From assembly GCA_038210375.1 (NCBI GenBank), contig JBBQWT010000014.1, positions 29,995 to 93,994 on the forward strand: a stretch of 64,000 nucleotides of DNA, written 5' to 3'. Within the stretch, counting starts at the first letter, position 1. Each line of letters begins with the position of its first letter. Positions 26,914 to 35,551 of the stretch are shown here, one piece after another. This DNA is from JBBQWT01 sp038210375 (GTDB lineage: Bacteria; Acidobacteriota; Terriglobia; Terriglobales; Acidobacteriaceae). Made by a program: the position numbers and the translations under genes. The notes under the pieces were generated by a model. The model was not told where the DNA came from, searched no databases, and saw nothing but the letters and a program-made list of their open reading frames with translations.

Positions 26914-27366
26914 TTAGACCTTTTCGGTGGAGTCGCGCATGGCGCGAACTTTATCGTGGGCGGCGTTGACGCTGCTCTGCTGGCGCCGCACTACCTCCAT
27001 GATATTCGACGGCAGGCTGGCGGCAACCGCATCTTCATAGGCTTTCTTGGCGTAGTCTTCGCCACCTTCCACGGTGGACAGAATGGCATGGTCATCGCCG
27101 CCGGTTACGGCGCCTTTGATCTCCAGCCAGGTGCGGTGCAGCTTGCCCGAGATGCTGCCGCTGGTGTCCACATCCTTGTCGTACGTCTGCATGGCCTGGG
27201 TGAGCTCGGAGAGGAAGCGTCCTCTTTCCACGCTCTGTTCACGGAAAAACTGCTTGAGGCTGTGGTTGGCGGAAATGTGCTCGGCCGCCTCGGCATACCC
27301 TTTTTGCCCGTCGCGGCAGGTTTCGATCAGGTTCTGCAGAACATCGATTACTTTTGCATCAGACAT
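26914..27366 (-). CDS. DUF2383 (PA2169-family) four-helix-bundle protein
   Basis: 150 residues, ATG preceded by AAAGGAGCAACCT. The pattern VLQNLIETCRDGQKGYAEAAEHI, then FREQSVERGRFLSEL and a second helical hairpin ending in QQSSVNAAHDKVRAMRD, is the ferritin-like bundle of the PA2169 family. No strong diiron ligand set is obvious. Usually stress-related, function unknown. Confidence 0.9.
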   Translation of the reverse strand: MSDAKVIDVLQNLIETCRDGQKGYAEAAEHISANHSLKQFFREQSVERGRFLSELTQAMQTYDKDVDTSGSISGKLHRTWLEIKGAVTGGDDHAILSTVEGGEDYAKKAYEDAVAASLPSNIMEVVRRQQSSVNAAHDKVRAMRDSTEKV

Positions 27367-27479
27367 AGGTTGCTCCTTTGATTGCGATGATTCGCTTGTT
27401 ATCAGATGGGTGAACTCGGGTAACAGTTGTACACTGGGCCCGTCGCCGCCCTAAACCGAAGGATGGTTTCGCCCGGTCC

Positions 27480-27573
27480 AGGCAGTCCCCCAACGGGATG
27501 TCATTCTGACGACCCCCGGCTTTACGGGGTGAGGAAGAATCCCTGCCCTGGTGGTCCCCGAGCAGGGGTTTCG
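27480..27573 (+). repeat. Dispersed repeat family 2, copy 2
   Basis: Contains CCCCCAACGGGATGTCATTC then TGACGACCCCCGG and GAGGAAGAATCCCTGCCC. Shared with 38384-38450 in the same orientation, and with 16976-17042 and 38577-38640 in the opposite orientation. Confidence 0.85.
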
Positions 27574-27587
27574 CACTCCCGGTAAAA

Positions 27588-28529
27588 CTAAGCGCTTCTT
27601 GCGGTCAGGATCAAGGTGCTGCCCTTTTGAGCAACTGTGCCCAGCATTGTCATGACCAGGGTCACGGGGACGAGGCTGGCGGAGATCAGGAGTACGGCTG
27701 CCATGCGGACGCGCGATACCCTGCGAGGGCGGCCCACCAGGAACTCGAAGCAATCCACGGGACGGTTCATGAAAGTTTTCAGCACGCTCATATTAAAGCT
27801 GTACCAGTCGTATTCAATTTCCTGGTGCGCATGGGCGGTGACCTTCAGACCTGCGCCGGCCAGCATCTTCGCCAGGCTGTGGCGCGAGAAATGGTGGATG
27901 TGCCGAGGGACATCCAATGGGAACCAGTGGCGGCGGAAAATGGCGGCGTGAAGACCACCCGCATCGGGTACGGCGATGATGATGGCGCCTCTGGGGGCCA
28001 GCAATTGTTGCAGTTCCGCTAATGCTGCTCGCGGGTCGCTGACATGTTCGAGGCTGTGCCACAAGGTAATACATGCGAAGGGAGCGAATTTCGCCAGCTC
28101 TGCGAGATCAGACTGCACTTGCAGGCCGGCGACGCGCGCCGGTTCAGGGTTGACCTCGGTCCCATACACGTCCCAGCCCTGGGCGCGGGCCGCCAGCATG
28201 AACGAACCATCGCCGCATCCGATGTCGAGCAGTCGCCGGGGCTGGCCGGATGGCGGGGCGACGGTTTCCTGTACGCCCTCCGCAACCGCCTGGGCCAGCC
28301 ATTTCAGGCGCCTCGTATTGCAGTGGTTGGCGGTGAACCCGTGGCGATTGCCGTAGTACCGCTCTCCGTAATAGGGCGCCAGGTCATTGGGCAGGGGACT
28401 GGTATGGCCCAGCCCACAGGCGGGGCAGCGGAGCACGGCAAACATTTCACGTGAAAGATTATCTTCAACGCCGCGCAGGTATGGCTGTAGCGAGGCGCCG
28501 CAGCCATCGCATGCTGATGGCGTGGTCAT
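27588..28529 (-). CDS. Class I SAM-dependent methyltransferase with N-terminal zinc-ribbon
   Basis: 313 residues from the ATG at 28529; an in-frame GTG at 28562 is possible but lacks a ribosome binding site. The N-terminus carries CDGCG ... CPACG, a small zinc ribbon found in methyltransferase_11/23-type enzymes. The SAM site is LLDIGCGDGSFML (motif I), followed by YGTEVNP and WHSLEHVSDP. A hydrophobic C-terminal helix (VLLISASLVPVTLVMTMLG) suggests membrane attachment. Similar enzymes act on sugars or lipids in envelope gene clusters; the substrate here is unknown. Confidence 0.9.
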   Translation of the reverse strand: MTTPSACDGCGASLQPYLRGVEDNLSREMFAVLRCPACGLGHTSPLPNDLAPYYGERYYGNRHGFTANHCNTRRLKWLAQAVAEGVQETVAPPSGQPRRLLDIGCGDGSFMLAARAQGWDVYGTEVNPEPARVAGLQVQSDLAELAKFAPFACITLWHSLEHVSDPRAALAELQQLLAPRGAIIIAVPDAGGLHAAIFRRHWFPLDVPRHIHHFSRHSLAKMLAGAGLKVTAHAHQEIEYDWYSFNMSVLKTFMNRPVDCFEFLVGRPRRVSRVRMAAVLLISASLVPVTLVMTMLGTVAQKGSTLILTARSA

Positions 28530-28586
28530 CGCTGGATTTCCAGTGGTGGAGAAATTAGTCACCAGAGAGCCAGGGCGAACCGCCGG

Positions 28587-29375
28587 CTAGGCGTGGCGCG
28601 TGGGTTGGAAGATGGCAAACACCGCTCCCTGGGGGTCGGAGACCACCGCCATGCGTCCGACGCCCTCCATGGTCATCGGTGGCAAGTAGAACTTCGCTCC
28701 CATCTTTTTGGCGGCGACCGCGGTTGCGTCACAGTCGTTGGACAGGACGTATGCCAGCCAATGTGGGGGCGCGCCGGGATTGCGTTGGGAAGCCGGTTGA
28801 ATCCCCCCGATAAAATGCTCGCCATTTTTGATGTGCAGGTAGCCCGAGGCATCTTTCTCCGCGGTTTCCAGTTTCCATCCGACGAGCTGGGAATAAAACT
28901 CCGAAGCGCGTTGCGGATCGGGCGTATTCAAATCCGCCCAGCACAACGCGCCGGGGACTTGAGCGATCCGGCTGCCGATATGCTTGTGCGCCTGCCATAA
29001 GGCGAACACGCCACCGGTAGGATCGCGAATGACCGCCATTCTGCCCGCGTCAAACACATCCATGGGCTGATCGATCACTTCGCCGCCGAGCTGCGCAGCC
29101 CTTGCCGCCGATGCGTCAACGTTGTCCACTGCGATATACATCATCCAGTGCGAAGGAATTCCACCGGAACGCTGTGCGGGCTGCATGGTGTAAGCGGCCG
29201 CAGCCGCGAGGCCATCGAGCTCAAAAATCGTATAGGAATCGGTAGGGCCCATGGGAATTTCGTTGACTGTCCAGCCAAAGAGCCGGGTATAAAAATCTTT
29301 GGCCGCAGCCTGGTCGGAAGTGGCAAGCTCCACCCAACAAAAGTTACCGGCGGGATGTTTATCAATGGCAGCCAT
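28587..29375 (-). CDS. Two-domain VOC (glyoxalase/bleomycin-resistance fold) protein
   Basis: 262 residues from the ATG at 29375; the frame upstream is shadow. Two tandem VOC repeats: residues 8-130 (FCWVELATSDQAAAKDFYTRLFGW ... MAVIRDPTGGVFALWQ) and 140-258 (LCWADLNTPDPQRASEFYSQLVGW ... MAVVSDPQGAVFAIFQP). The metal-ligand Glu/His pattern is incomplete, as in many of this subfamily, so it may be a binding protein. Lies 24 bases upstream (5') of nothing obvious; the methyltransferase gene follows on the same strand after 57 bases. Confidence 0.9.
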   Translation of the reverse strand: MAAIDKHPAGNFCWVELATSDQAAAKDFYTRLFGWTVNEIPMGPTDSYTIFELDGLAAAAAYTMQPAQRSGGIPSHWMMYIAVDNVDASAARAAQLGGEVIDQPMDVFDAGRMAVIRDPTGGVFALWQAHKHIGSRIAQVPGALCWADLNTPDPQRASEFYSQLVGWKLETAEKDASGYLHIKNGEHFIGGIQPASQRNPGAPPHWLAYVLSNDCDATAVAAKKMGAKFYLPPMTMEGVGRMAVVSDPQGAVFAIFQPTRHA

Positions 29376-29565
29376 AAGGGGAAGAGTATAACGCCTGCGA
29401 ACCAGCGCAGCCAGCATGGAACGCTCGCCGGCGGCGCGGGGCCTTGCGCTAGTGGTTCTAGCACCACCTGGGTGCAGTGATCGTTTTTCCTTCGAACCGG
29501 GCGCACCCATCCGGCCCCTGATCAAGGAGAGCCGCCCGACCTTGCAGCCAACCGGCGGCGGACGC

Positions 29566-30363
29566 TTATTTCGTCCTGGAGGTCGAGCCCAGCGAACCCT
29601 CCGGCAGGTTGTCGGGGCTCGGCGGCCCCGACGGCTGGCCCACGATGGAGGGGATATCACCCGCTTCCATGAGCTGCTTGAAATGTTGCAGGGTTTCCCG
29701 GATCTGGCGCTCCTGGTCCTGCCCGATGAAGGTGGCCACGGCGACGCCCAGGCGGCCCATCGGCGGCTTGTAGCTGAGCTCCAGGGTGACCTCGGCGCCG
29801 CGGCCATCGGTGGCGGGAGCGAAGGACACGGAGCCGGAGTTTTCGAAGTGCGAGTCGGAAACTGAACGCCAAGCGATCCGTTCATTTTCGACGTTCTGGG
29901 TGACCTCGCCATCCCACTCATATTGAATACCCATCACCGGTTTGGTGACCCAATGGGTGCGGGTTTCACCAATCCAGGTGACCGATTCGATGTTGAGCAT
30001 GAATTTCGGAAAATTTTCGGGGTTGCGCCAGAACGCATAGAGTTCAGCCGCTGGGCGGTTGATGTGGACGGTGCGCTTGACTTCAAGAGGGCCGGTGACC
30101 GCGTCCACGCCGTCAGAAAAAGTACGCTCCGCGGTGGCGCCGGAGTAAACCAGGTAAGCACCGGCTGCGGCCAGCGCAGCGCCGGCAAATGATTTCTGTT
30201 TGATTCCATAAGCGGCCAGCAATCCGCCGCTGACGATCGCCAGCCAGCGTTGCGCATTGCCGACCCGCCCATGCTCGTCCTGAGCCAGCAACTCCCCGGT
30301 TTCGGCGCGCACAACATCGACAAATCCGGTTAAGGTCGCCAGTCTGGCTCGACCAAAATCCAT
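29566..30363 (-). CDS. SRPBCC (polyketide-cyclase/dehydrase-like) protein with N-terminal membrane segment
   Basis: 265 residues, GGGGG-type ribosome binding site. Residues 35-75 (QRWLAIVSGGLLAAYGIKQK ... ALAAAGAYLVYSGA) form two membrane-spanning or hairpin helices of the DUF2892 type. Residues 95-230 are a START-like SRPBCC fold: VKRTVHINRPAAELYAFWRNPENFPKFM, then VTLELSYKPPMGRLGVAVATFIG. These domains bind hydrophobic ligands. The C-terminal tail is proline/serine-rich. Probably cotranscribed with the HNH gene, 22 bases away. Confidence 0.88.
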   Translation of the reverse strand: MDFGRARLATLTGFVDVVRAETGELLAQDEHGRVGNAQRWLAIVSGGLLAAYGIKQKSFAGAALAAAGAYLVYSGATAERTFSDGVDAVTGPLEVKRTVHINRPAAELYAFWRNPENFPKFMLNIESVTWIGETRTHWVTKPVMGIQYEWDGEVTQNVENERIAWRSVSDSHFENSGSVSFAPATDGRGAEVTLELSYKPPMGRLGVAVATFIGQDQERQIRETLQHFKQLMEAGDIPSIVGQPSGPPSPDNLPEGSLGSTSRTK

Positions 30364-30385
30364 GCAGAACCCCCAAAAATGTAGT

Positions 30386-31009
30386 TTAGTAGAACAAATA
30401 CTTCCGCCACTTCTTGTCAGAATGCCCGATCATCCGCATGATGTGGCGGCTGGTATGCAAGCTGAATGATCGCGGCTCGCGCAGCAACTTCCAATCCATC
30501 TCCCCCAGCAGCAGGTTTCCCTTCGAGCGGTTGCAATCGTGGCAGGCGGCCACCAGGTTCTCCCACGTCGACAGCCCGCCGCGGGAGCGGGGCACCACGT
30601 GGTCGAGCGTGAGGTCGGTGGAATGCAACACCTCGCCGCAATACTGGCAGGTGTTGCGGTCGCGCAGCAAAATGTTCTTGCGCGAAAGCGCGCGTGTCTG
30701 GTGCGGGATGCGCCGGTATTCGAGCAGCCGGATCACCGAAGGCACACGCATGGCCAGGCGCGCCGAATGAAGGTAGTGGCCATTTTCTTCTTCGGTCGCC
30801 GCCACCCCTTTGAGCACCAGCACCAGCGCGCGTCGCGCCGCGCAGATGTTAATGGGCTCGTAGGACGCGTTCAGCACCAGCACCGGGGCGCGCATGGACG
30901 AATACTTCTCCGCCACCACCGGCGAGGCGAGCGCCGCCTGACGCGTTGCCCGCACCTCACGGGTCTTGCTTCTGCTGCCGTGCACCGAATTCTTGCCTTG
31001 TGGGGCCAT
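30386..31009 (-). CDS. HNH endonuclease
   Basis: 207 residues; an internal ATG at 30895, preceded by GGAGAAG, would give a shorter 169-residue form starting APVLVLNASYEPI, which is where family members often begin. The HNH domain shows CQYCG, LDHVVPRSRGG (catalytic His) and CHDCNRSKGN with the zinc-binding cysteines. The protein type is a widespread stand-alone HNH nuclease of unclear biological role. Sits between comF and the SRPBCC gene in one minus-strand run. Confidence 0.93.
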   Translation of the reverse strand: MAPQGKNSVHGSRSKTREVRATRQAALASPVVAEKYSSMRAPVLVLNASYEPINICAARRALVLVLKGVAATEEENGHYLHSARLAMRVPSVIRLLEYRRIPHQTRALSRKNILLRDRNTCQYCGEVLHSTDLTLDHVVPRSRGGLSTWENLVAACHDCNRSKGNLLLGEMDWKLLREPRSFSLHTSRHIMRMIGHSDKKWRKYLFY

Positions 31010-31046
31010 GTTACGGTTACGCCTTCTCCCTTAGCTTCCCAGTGGT

Positions 31047-32066
31047 TTAGTTGGTCATTTCATCGGCGCCGCGCTCGCCGTTCTCCCATGATAATGCTTT
31101 GGGAATCGATGTCTTCAACACCCGCGCGACCGTCGCGACCCGGACTGTGGCGGCGCCGGCGCGGCGCAAAACCCGCGCACACTCTGAAATCGTGGCTCCC
31201 GTGGTCATGACATCGTCGATCAATAAAACATTACGGCCTTGCAGGCGATGGGGATGATGCACCGCAAAAGCGCCGCGCACATTCAGCCGGCGCTGGTGGT
31301 TGGTCTTGCCGGTCTGGGTCTCAGTGGGACGGGTTCGCACCAGCATGGCCGCGTCCATCTCCCAGTGAACCGCGGGCAGGGAAGAGGGTGCGGAACCGCG
31401 CCGCGCAAAATCCATCACCACCGCGGCGATCTCCTCCGCCTGGTTAAACCCACGCGCTCGCCGGCGCGAAGCATGCAGCGGCGCCGGCACCACCAGCCAG
31501 GGTTCCGCGGCCTCTTTTTGTCCGTTGGACAATTCCCGGACAAACTCCGCATTGCTGGCGATGACCTGCCACAGCAGCCGGCCCAAGACCCCGGACGCCG
31601 GCTGCACCTTCTCATACTTCAGCAGGTGGATAAGGTCTCGCAGCTTGCCTTCGTAATCGCCGTAGTAAACCATGCGAACATATGGCGGCGGGACCTGGCG
31701 GCACATTCGGCAGATGATCGCGGGTGGCGTGCCCATCCCTTGAAAATGCCCCTGCCGCGCCGGGTCAACTCCGGAGCGCAGGTCAAATGCGCCCAGGTTC
31801 TCGCCGCAGATTCCGCACGAGTGCCCGTCCGAGCGGGGCAGCTCGTCAATGCAGCGCGGGCAAACCGGGAGCCGCGAAATTTCTCGAAGTGGCTGGCCGC
31901 ACAGGCGGCAATCGGAGGGAAATACGGTGGCAAATAAATCTTCGGCGGCGCAGTGCAGCCACGAAAATACAAGGCCTCGCCGGCCTGCAACGGGGGAACC
32001 ACTGCGAATTTGAGCGCCAGTACTGCTGAAGATGCCCTCCGAGCGCGTCACACCGATGTTCCCCAT
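31047..32066 (-). CDS. comF: ComF-family phosphoribosyltransferase-like protein
   Basis: 339 residues from the ATG at 32066; a further start 48 bases upstream is possible. The N-terminal part carries paired cysteines of a zinc ribbon (CRLCG, CPRC, CGICG, CRMCR), then the ComF core VYYGDYEGKLRDLIHLLKY. The PRPP-binding loop is VLLIDDVMTTGATISEC. ComF proteins act in natural transformation (DNA uptake) and recombination. Conservation of the PRPP motif is clear, though enzymatic activity is unproven for the family. Confidence 0.92.
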   Translation of the reverse strand: MGNIGVTRSEGIFSSTGAQIRSGSPVAGRRGLVFSWLHCAAEDLFATVFPSDCRLCGQPLREISRLPVCPRCIDELPRSDGHSCGICGENLGAFDLRSGVDPARQGHFQGMGTPPAIICRMCRQVPPPYVRMVYYGDYEGKLRDLIHLLKYEKVQPASGVLGRLLWQVIASNAEFVRELSNGQKEAAEPWLVVPAPLHASRRRARGFNQAEEIAAVVMDFARRGSAPSSLPAVHWEMDAAMLVRTRPTETQTGKTNHQRRLNVRGAFAVHHPHRLQGRNVLLIDDVMTTGATISECARVLRRAGAATVRVATVARVLKTSIPKALSWENGERGADEMTN

Positions 32067-32152
32067 GAGTATAGCCAGAAAGAAACATCTTCGGCAAACT
32101 GCGGCCGGGGCCATCCGCCGGAGTAAAATCCTCGCTGATTCGAGGAACTCCT

Positions 32153-34108
32153 ATGAAAACCCGAACTCTCGCGGTCGCCATGCTGCTAGCTGGCTCCGCC
32201 CTCGGCCAGCAGTACGACATCCTCATCCGCAACGGCCGCGTAGTCGATGGCAGTGGCAATCCCTGGGTGCAGGCCGACGTGGGCATCATTCGCGATCGCA
32301 TCGTCCTGGTGGGCGCCACCCCCGCGAAAGCCACCGCCATACGCACCATCGACGCCCAGGGATTCATCGTCGCGCCCGGCTTCATCGACATGTTGGGCCA
32401 GTCCGAGACCAACCTGCTGATCGACAAGCAGGCGGTCAGCAAGCTGAGTCAGGGAATCACCACCGAAATTACCGGAGAAGGGAGTTCGGTGGCGCCGCTC
32501 GACGACCGCCTCATCGCGGATGACAAGTCGGTCAACGATCATTTTCATCTCACCGTGGATTGGCACACGCTCGACGAGTATTTCAAGCGCCTGGCGGCCC
32601 AGCCCCCTGGCATCAACCTGGGAACCTACGTGGGGGCGGCACAGGTTCGCCGCGTCGTGGTCGGGGACGCCAATCGCGAGCCCACCCCCGCCGAACTCGC
32701 GCGCATGCAGGAATATGTGAACGATGCCATGTTGAGCGGGGCAATGGGTGTATCCAGCGCGCTGATCTATGCCCCGGGAAATTATGCCAAGACTGAAGAG
32801 CTGGTCGCGCTGGCCAAGGTTGCGGCCAAATATGGCGGCATCTATGCCACCCACATGCGCAATGAAGGCGATGATGAAATGGCGGCCTTGCAGGAAGCTT
32901 TTCGCATCGGTCGAGAAGCCGGCTTGCCGGTGGAAATTTTTCATCTCAAGGCTGCGGGAAAACAAAACCGCGGGAAGATGCAACAGGTCGTGGCCGCCAT
33001 TGAGGCCGCGCGCGCCGCCGGTCTTGACGTCACCGCCGACCAGTACCCTTACCTTGCCGGGGCCACGTCGCTGGGCTCGGCGGTCCCGCCGAGTTTCCAC
33101 GATGGTGGCCGCGACACGTTTCTGGCGCGGCTGCGCGACCCGGCGCAGCGTGCCGCCATCCGCGAAGCCTTGAACGGTTCGGGGGCCGTGGAAAATCTCT
33201 GGCGCGGCTCCGGAGGCGCCGAAGGGGTGCTGGTCAACTCCATCTTTGAACCGGAATTGAAGAAGTTCGAGGGACAGACGGTGGCCGCCATCGCCCGCGC
33301 CCAGCACAAAGACCCGGTGGATGCCATGCTCGACCTCGTCCTCGCCGATCACGACAACACCGGCGCAATTTACTTCCTGATGGATGAAGCCGACGTCAAG
33401 CTGGCCATGCAGAAGCCCTGGGTCAGCGTGGGCACCGATTACGGTGAAGTGAATCCCACCGGGCCGTTGAGCGAAGGCAAGGCGCATCCCCGCGCCTACG
33501 GTTCGTTTGCCCGGATATTGGGAAAGCACGTGCGCGATGAGCACAACCTGTACCTGGAAGACGCCATCCGCAAATTTACCGCTCTGCCGGCGCGCCGGAT
33601 GAAGCTGAGCAAACGCGGGATGATTCTGCCGGATTATTTTGCCGACATCACCATTTTCGACCCAGCCACGGTGCGCGACATTGCCACCTATGACGATCCC
33701 AACCGGCTGTCGGAGGGAATTCAATTCGTGCTGGTCAATGGTGTGGTCGCGCTGTCCGATGGCAAGCTCACCGGCCGGCTTGGCGGTCGCCCGTTGCGCG
33801 GTCCCGGTTACTCGGGGCGAGGATTGACACCCGAGGGCCTGCCGCGTCCCGGCCAGATTCAGGGTGTGATTACCGACGAGGAAGGGTGGCCGCTGCCGCG
33901 AACGCGGGTCAGATTGCTGGAAGCCGGCGGCAAGGTCCGCGCCACTCTTGAAACCAGCATTACAGGACGTTATGAAATTCCGCCGGGCGCCGAGTGCATG
34001 GGCTGCACCCTGATGGTGGAGCGCATGGGCTTCCGGGCCGCGCAGCAGGACGTTAACTACAACGGCGCCAACTCGTTATGGTTCAGCTTTGCCCTGGCGC
34101 CGCAGTGA
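32153..34108 (+). CDS. Secreted amidohydrolase of the N-acyl-D-amino-acid deacylase family, atypical metal site
   Basis: 651 residues with signal peptide (1-18). The amidohydrolase body shows YDILIRNGRVVDGSG, APGFIDMLGQSE, ATHMRNEGDD, VEIFHLKAAGKQN, TADQYPY and SVGTDYGE. In D-aminoacylases the strand-1 motif is GFIDVHTHSD with an HxH metal pair; here it is MLGQSE, with no histidine. A C-terminal domain (about 570-651, IQGVITDEEGWPLPRTRVRLL) is carboxypeptidase-regulatory-like. It is probably exported; whether it hydrolyses N-acyl-D-amino acids is uncertain given the altered site. Start supported by AGGAACTCCT. Confidence 0.88.
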   Translation: MKTRTLAVAMLLAGSALGQQYDILIRNGRVVDGSGNPWVQADVGIIRDRIVLVGATPAKATAIRTIDAQGFIVAPGFIDMLGQSETNLLIDKQAVSKLSQGITTEITGEGSSVAPLDDRLIADDKSVNDHFHLTVDWHTLDEYFKRLAAQPPGINLGTYVGAAQVRRVVVGDANREPTPAELARMQEYVNDAMLSGAMGVSSALIYAPGNYAKTEELVALAKVAAKYGGIYATHMRNEGDDEMAALQEAFRIGREAGLPVEIFHLKAAGKQNRGKMQQVVAAIEAARAAGLDVTADQYPYLAGATSLGSAVPPSFHDGGRDTFLARLRDPAQRAAIREALNGSGAVENLWRGSGGAEGVLVNSIFEPELKKFEGQTVAAIARAQHKDPVDAMLDLVLADHDNTGAIYFLMDEADVKLAMQKPWVSVGTDYGEVNPTGPLSEGKAHPRAYGSFARILGKHVRDEHNLYLEDAIRKFTALPARRMKLSKRGMILPDYFADITIFDPATVRDIATYDDPNRLSEGIQFVLVNGVVALSDGKLTGRLGGRPLRGPGYSGRGLTPEGLPRPGQIQGVITDEEGWPLPRTRVRLLEAGGKVRATLETSITGRYEIPPGAECMGCTLMVERMGFRAAQQDVNYNGANSLWFSFALAPQ

Positions 34109-34118
34109 AGATCGCGGT

Positions 34119-34760
34119 TTAACGCAGATGCAGATGCCATAACACGTAGCTGAGCACCTCCCGCAAGATCAGCGCTACGCGCTCGCGCCGCCCTATCCGC
34201 CGGGGATAAGGCCGTGGCGACCCATAGACCACGATGCCTTCGGTTTCCAGCATGCGCTTGACGCGAAACATGTGGTAATCGTCGCTCACCGCCACGCAGG
34301 TGCGCATGTTATTGATCTTCATGATCGCCGCCACCCGCTTGGCCGATTGCCAGGTATCCATCGCCTGGGTTTCGGCGATGAGCTTGTTGGCGGGGACGCC
34401 CAGGCCGATGAGGTAGTCGCGGCTTACGCCGCCTTCACTGAAGTGCGAGTCGCGCCCTCCGCCGGTGGTGATGATGAACGGCGCAATTTTTTTCTGGTAA
34501 AGAGTGAAGGCGTGGTCGGCGCGCGCCTTCAACACCGGCGAAGGCTTGCCGTAATATTCGGCCGCGCCAAACACCACAATGACATCCGCGAGCTGGGTTT
34601 CATCTTTTTGCGCCTGCAGCGAAATCATTACCGACAGGAGGGCGACAAAGATGCAGCCGGCCAGAGCCAGCAGGAGCGCGAGGCGCAGCAGCCAGCGGCG
34701 CCTGGCCGGAGACTTGGCCGGGGTGGACCGCCGGGAATTTACCCTATCGCGGGGGGCCAT
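34119..34760 (-). CDS. YdcF/SanA-type DUF218 membrane protein
   Basis: 213 residues from the ATG at 34760, which overlaps the stop of tsaC by one base. An N-terminal transmembrane helix (WLLRLALLLALAGCIFVALLSVM) is followed by the DUF218 core: DVIVVFGAAEYYGKPSPVLKARADHAFTLY, IITTGGGRDSHFSEGGVSRDYLIGLGV, TQAMDTWQSA and VAVSDDYHMFRVKRML. The DUF218 fold is periplasmic, tied to envelope integrity and peptidoglycan or vancomycin phenotypes in other bacteria. Confidence 0.9.
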   Translation of the reverse strand: MAPRDRVNSRRSTPAKSPARRRWLLRLALLLALAGCIFVALLSVMISLQAQKDETQLADVIVVFGAAEYYGKPSPVLKARADHAFTLYQKKIAPFIITTGGGRDSHFSEGGVSRDYLIGLGVPANKLIAETQAMDTWQSAKRVAAIMKINNMRTCVAVSDDYHMFRVKRMLETEGIVVYGSPRPYPRRIGRRERVALILREVLSYVLWHLHLR

Positions 34761-35416
34761 CAACTGGGCAGCGGAGGCCCGAGAACCTGCTCGACTTCTT
34801 TGGCGGAGATGGCGCCTTGCCGCACCACGCGCCAGCCGGATTCGTCGCTCAAATCCACAATGGTGCTGGGCACCTGTCGCGGAGACGGCCCGCCATCCAC
34901 GATGAACTCGATGCGCTCGTTCAACTGATCGCGCAGTTGTGCGGCGGTGGTGCACTCCGCCGCGCCGCTGAGGTTGGCCGACGTGGCCGTAAGCGGCACA
35001 CCGGCCGCGCGCAACACCGCTATGGGAATTGCGGCCGCGGGCACGCGCAGCGCCACGTTGCCGGTGTTGGCCGTAACTTTGAGCGGCAGCCGCGATGATG
35101 CCTTCACGATGATGGTGAGTGGTCCCGGCCAGAATTTTCGCGCCAGGTCGTAAAAGTCATCGCTGGGATGAAGGCGAGCCAGCACCTCCGCTTGTTCGAC
35201 GTCGGCGATGAGCAACGACAGCGCTTTATGCCGCGAGCGCGACTTGATCTCGTAAATGGAGTCCACCGCGTGCAGGTTCAGCGGGTCAGCCGCCAGCCCG
35301 TAAAAGGTGTCGGTGGGCATACCCAGCACCCGCCCCGCCAGGATAAGCTGGGCGGCATACTGGATGAGGTCGGGCTCTGGATTTTCCGAATTGATCTTGA
35401 TTACTTCAGCAGCCAA
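34760..35416 (-). CDS. tsaC: L-threonylcarbamoyladenylate synthase (TsaC/Sua5/YrdC)
   Basis: 218 residues. YrdC-domain signatures: GRVLGMPTDTFYGLAADPLN, YEIKSRSRHKALSLLI (KxR nucleotide/threonine-binding), KFWPGPLTIIV, VALRVP, and PLTATSANLSG. It makes threonylcarbamoyl-AMP for the t6A37 modification of tRNA. It lacks the extra Sua5 C-terminal domain, so it is the short TsaC type. Translationally coupled to the DUF218 gene. Confidence 0.96.
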   Translation of the reverse strand: MAAEVIKINSENPEPDLIQYAAQLILAGRVLGMPTDTFYGLAADPLNLHAVDSIYEIKSRSRHKALSLLIADVEQAEVLARLHPSDDFYDLARKFWPGPLTIIVKASSRLPLKVTANTGNVALRVPAAAIPIAVLRAAGVPLTATSANLSGAAECTTAAQLRDQLNERIEFIVDGGPSPRQVPSTIVDLSDESGWRVVRQGAISAKEVEQVLGPPLPS

Positions 35417-35551
35417 ATCAGTTCCTTTTCACGATTGCGGGAAACTAACACATAGCGCCCCTGCCCGCAAGCATACAGGGAACCTCCGGGCAGCGGGTCT
35501 TCGCGCCAGGCTCCTGGGCATCCCGGCCCGCACGGGTGGGCCGCATGTATC

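Noticed and set aside
32186..33724. 512-residue minus-strand frame opposite the amidohydrolase
   Set aside because: Antisense shadow; the plus-strand protein has clear family motifs and a signal peptide.
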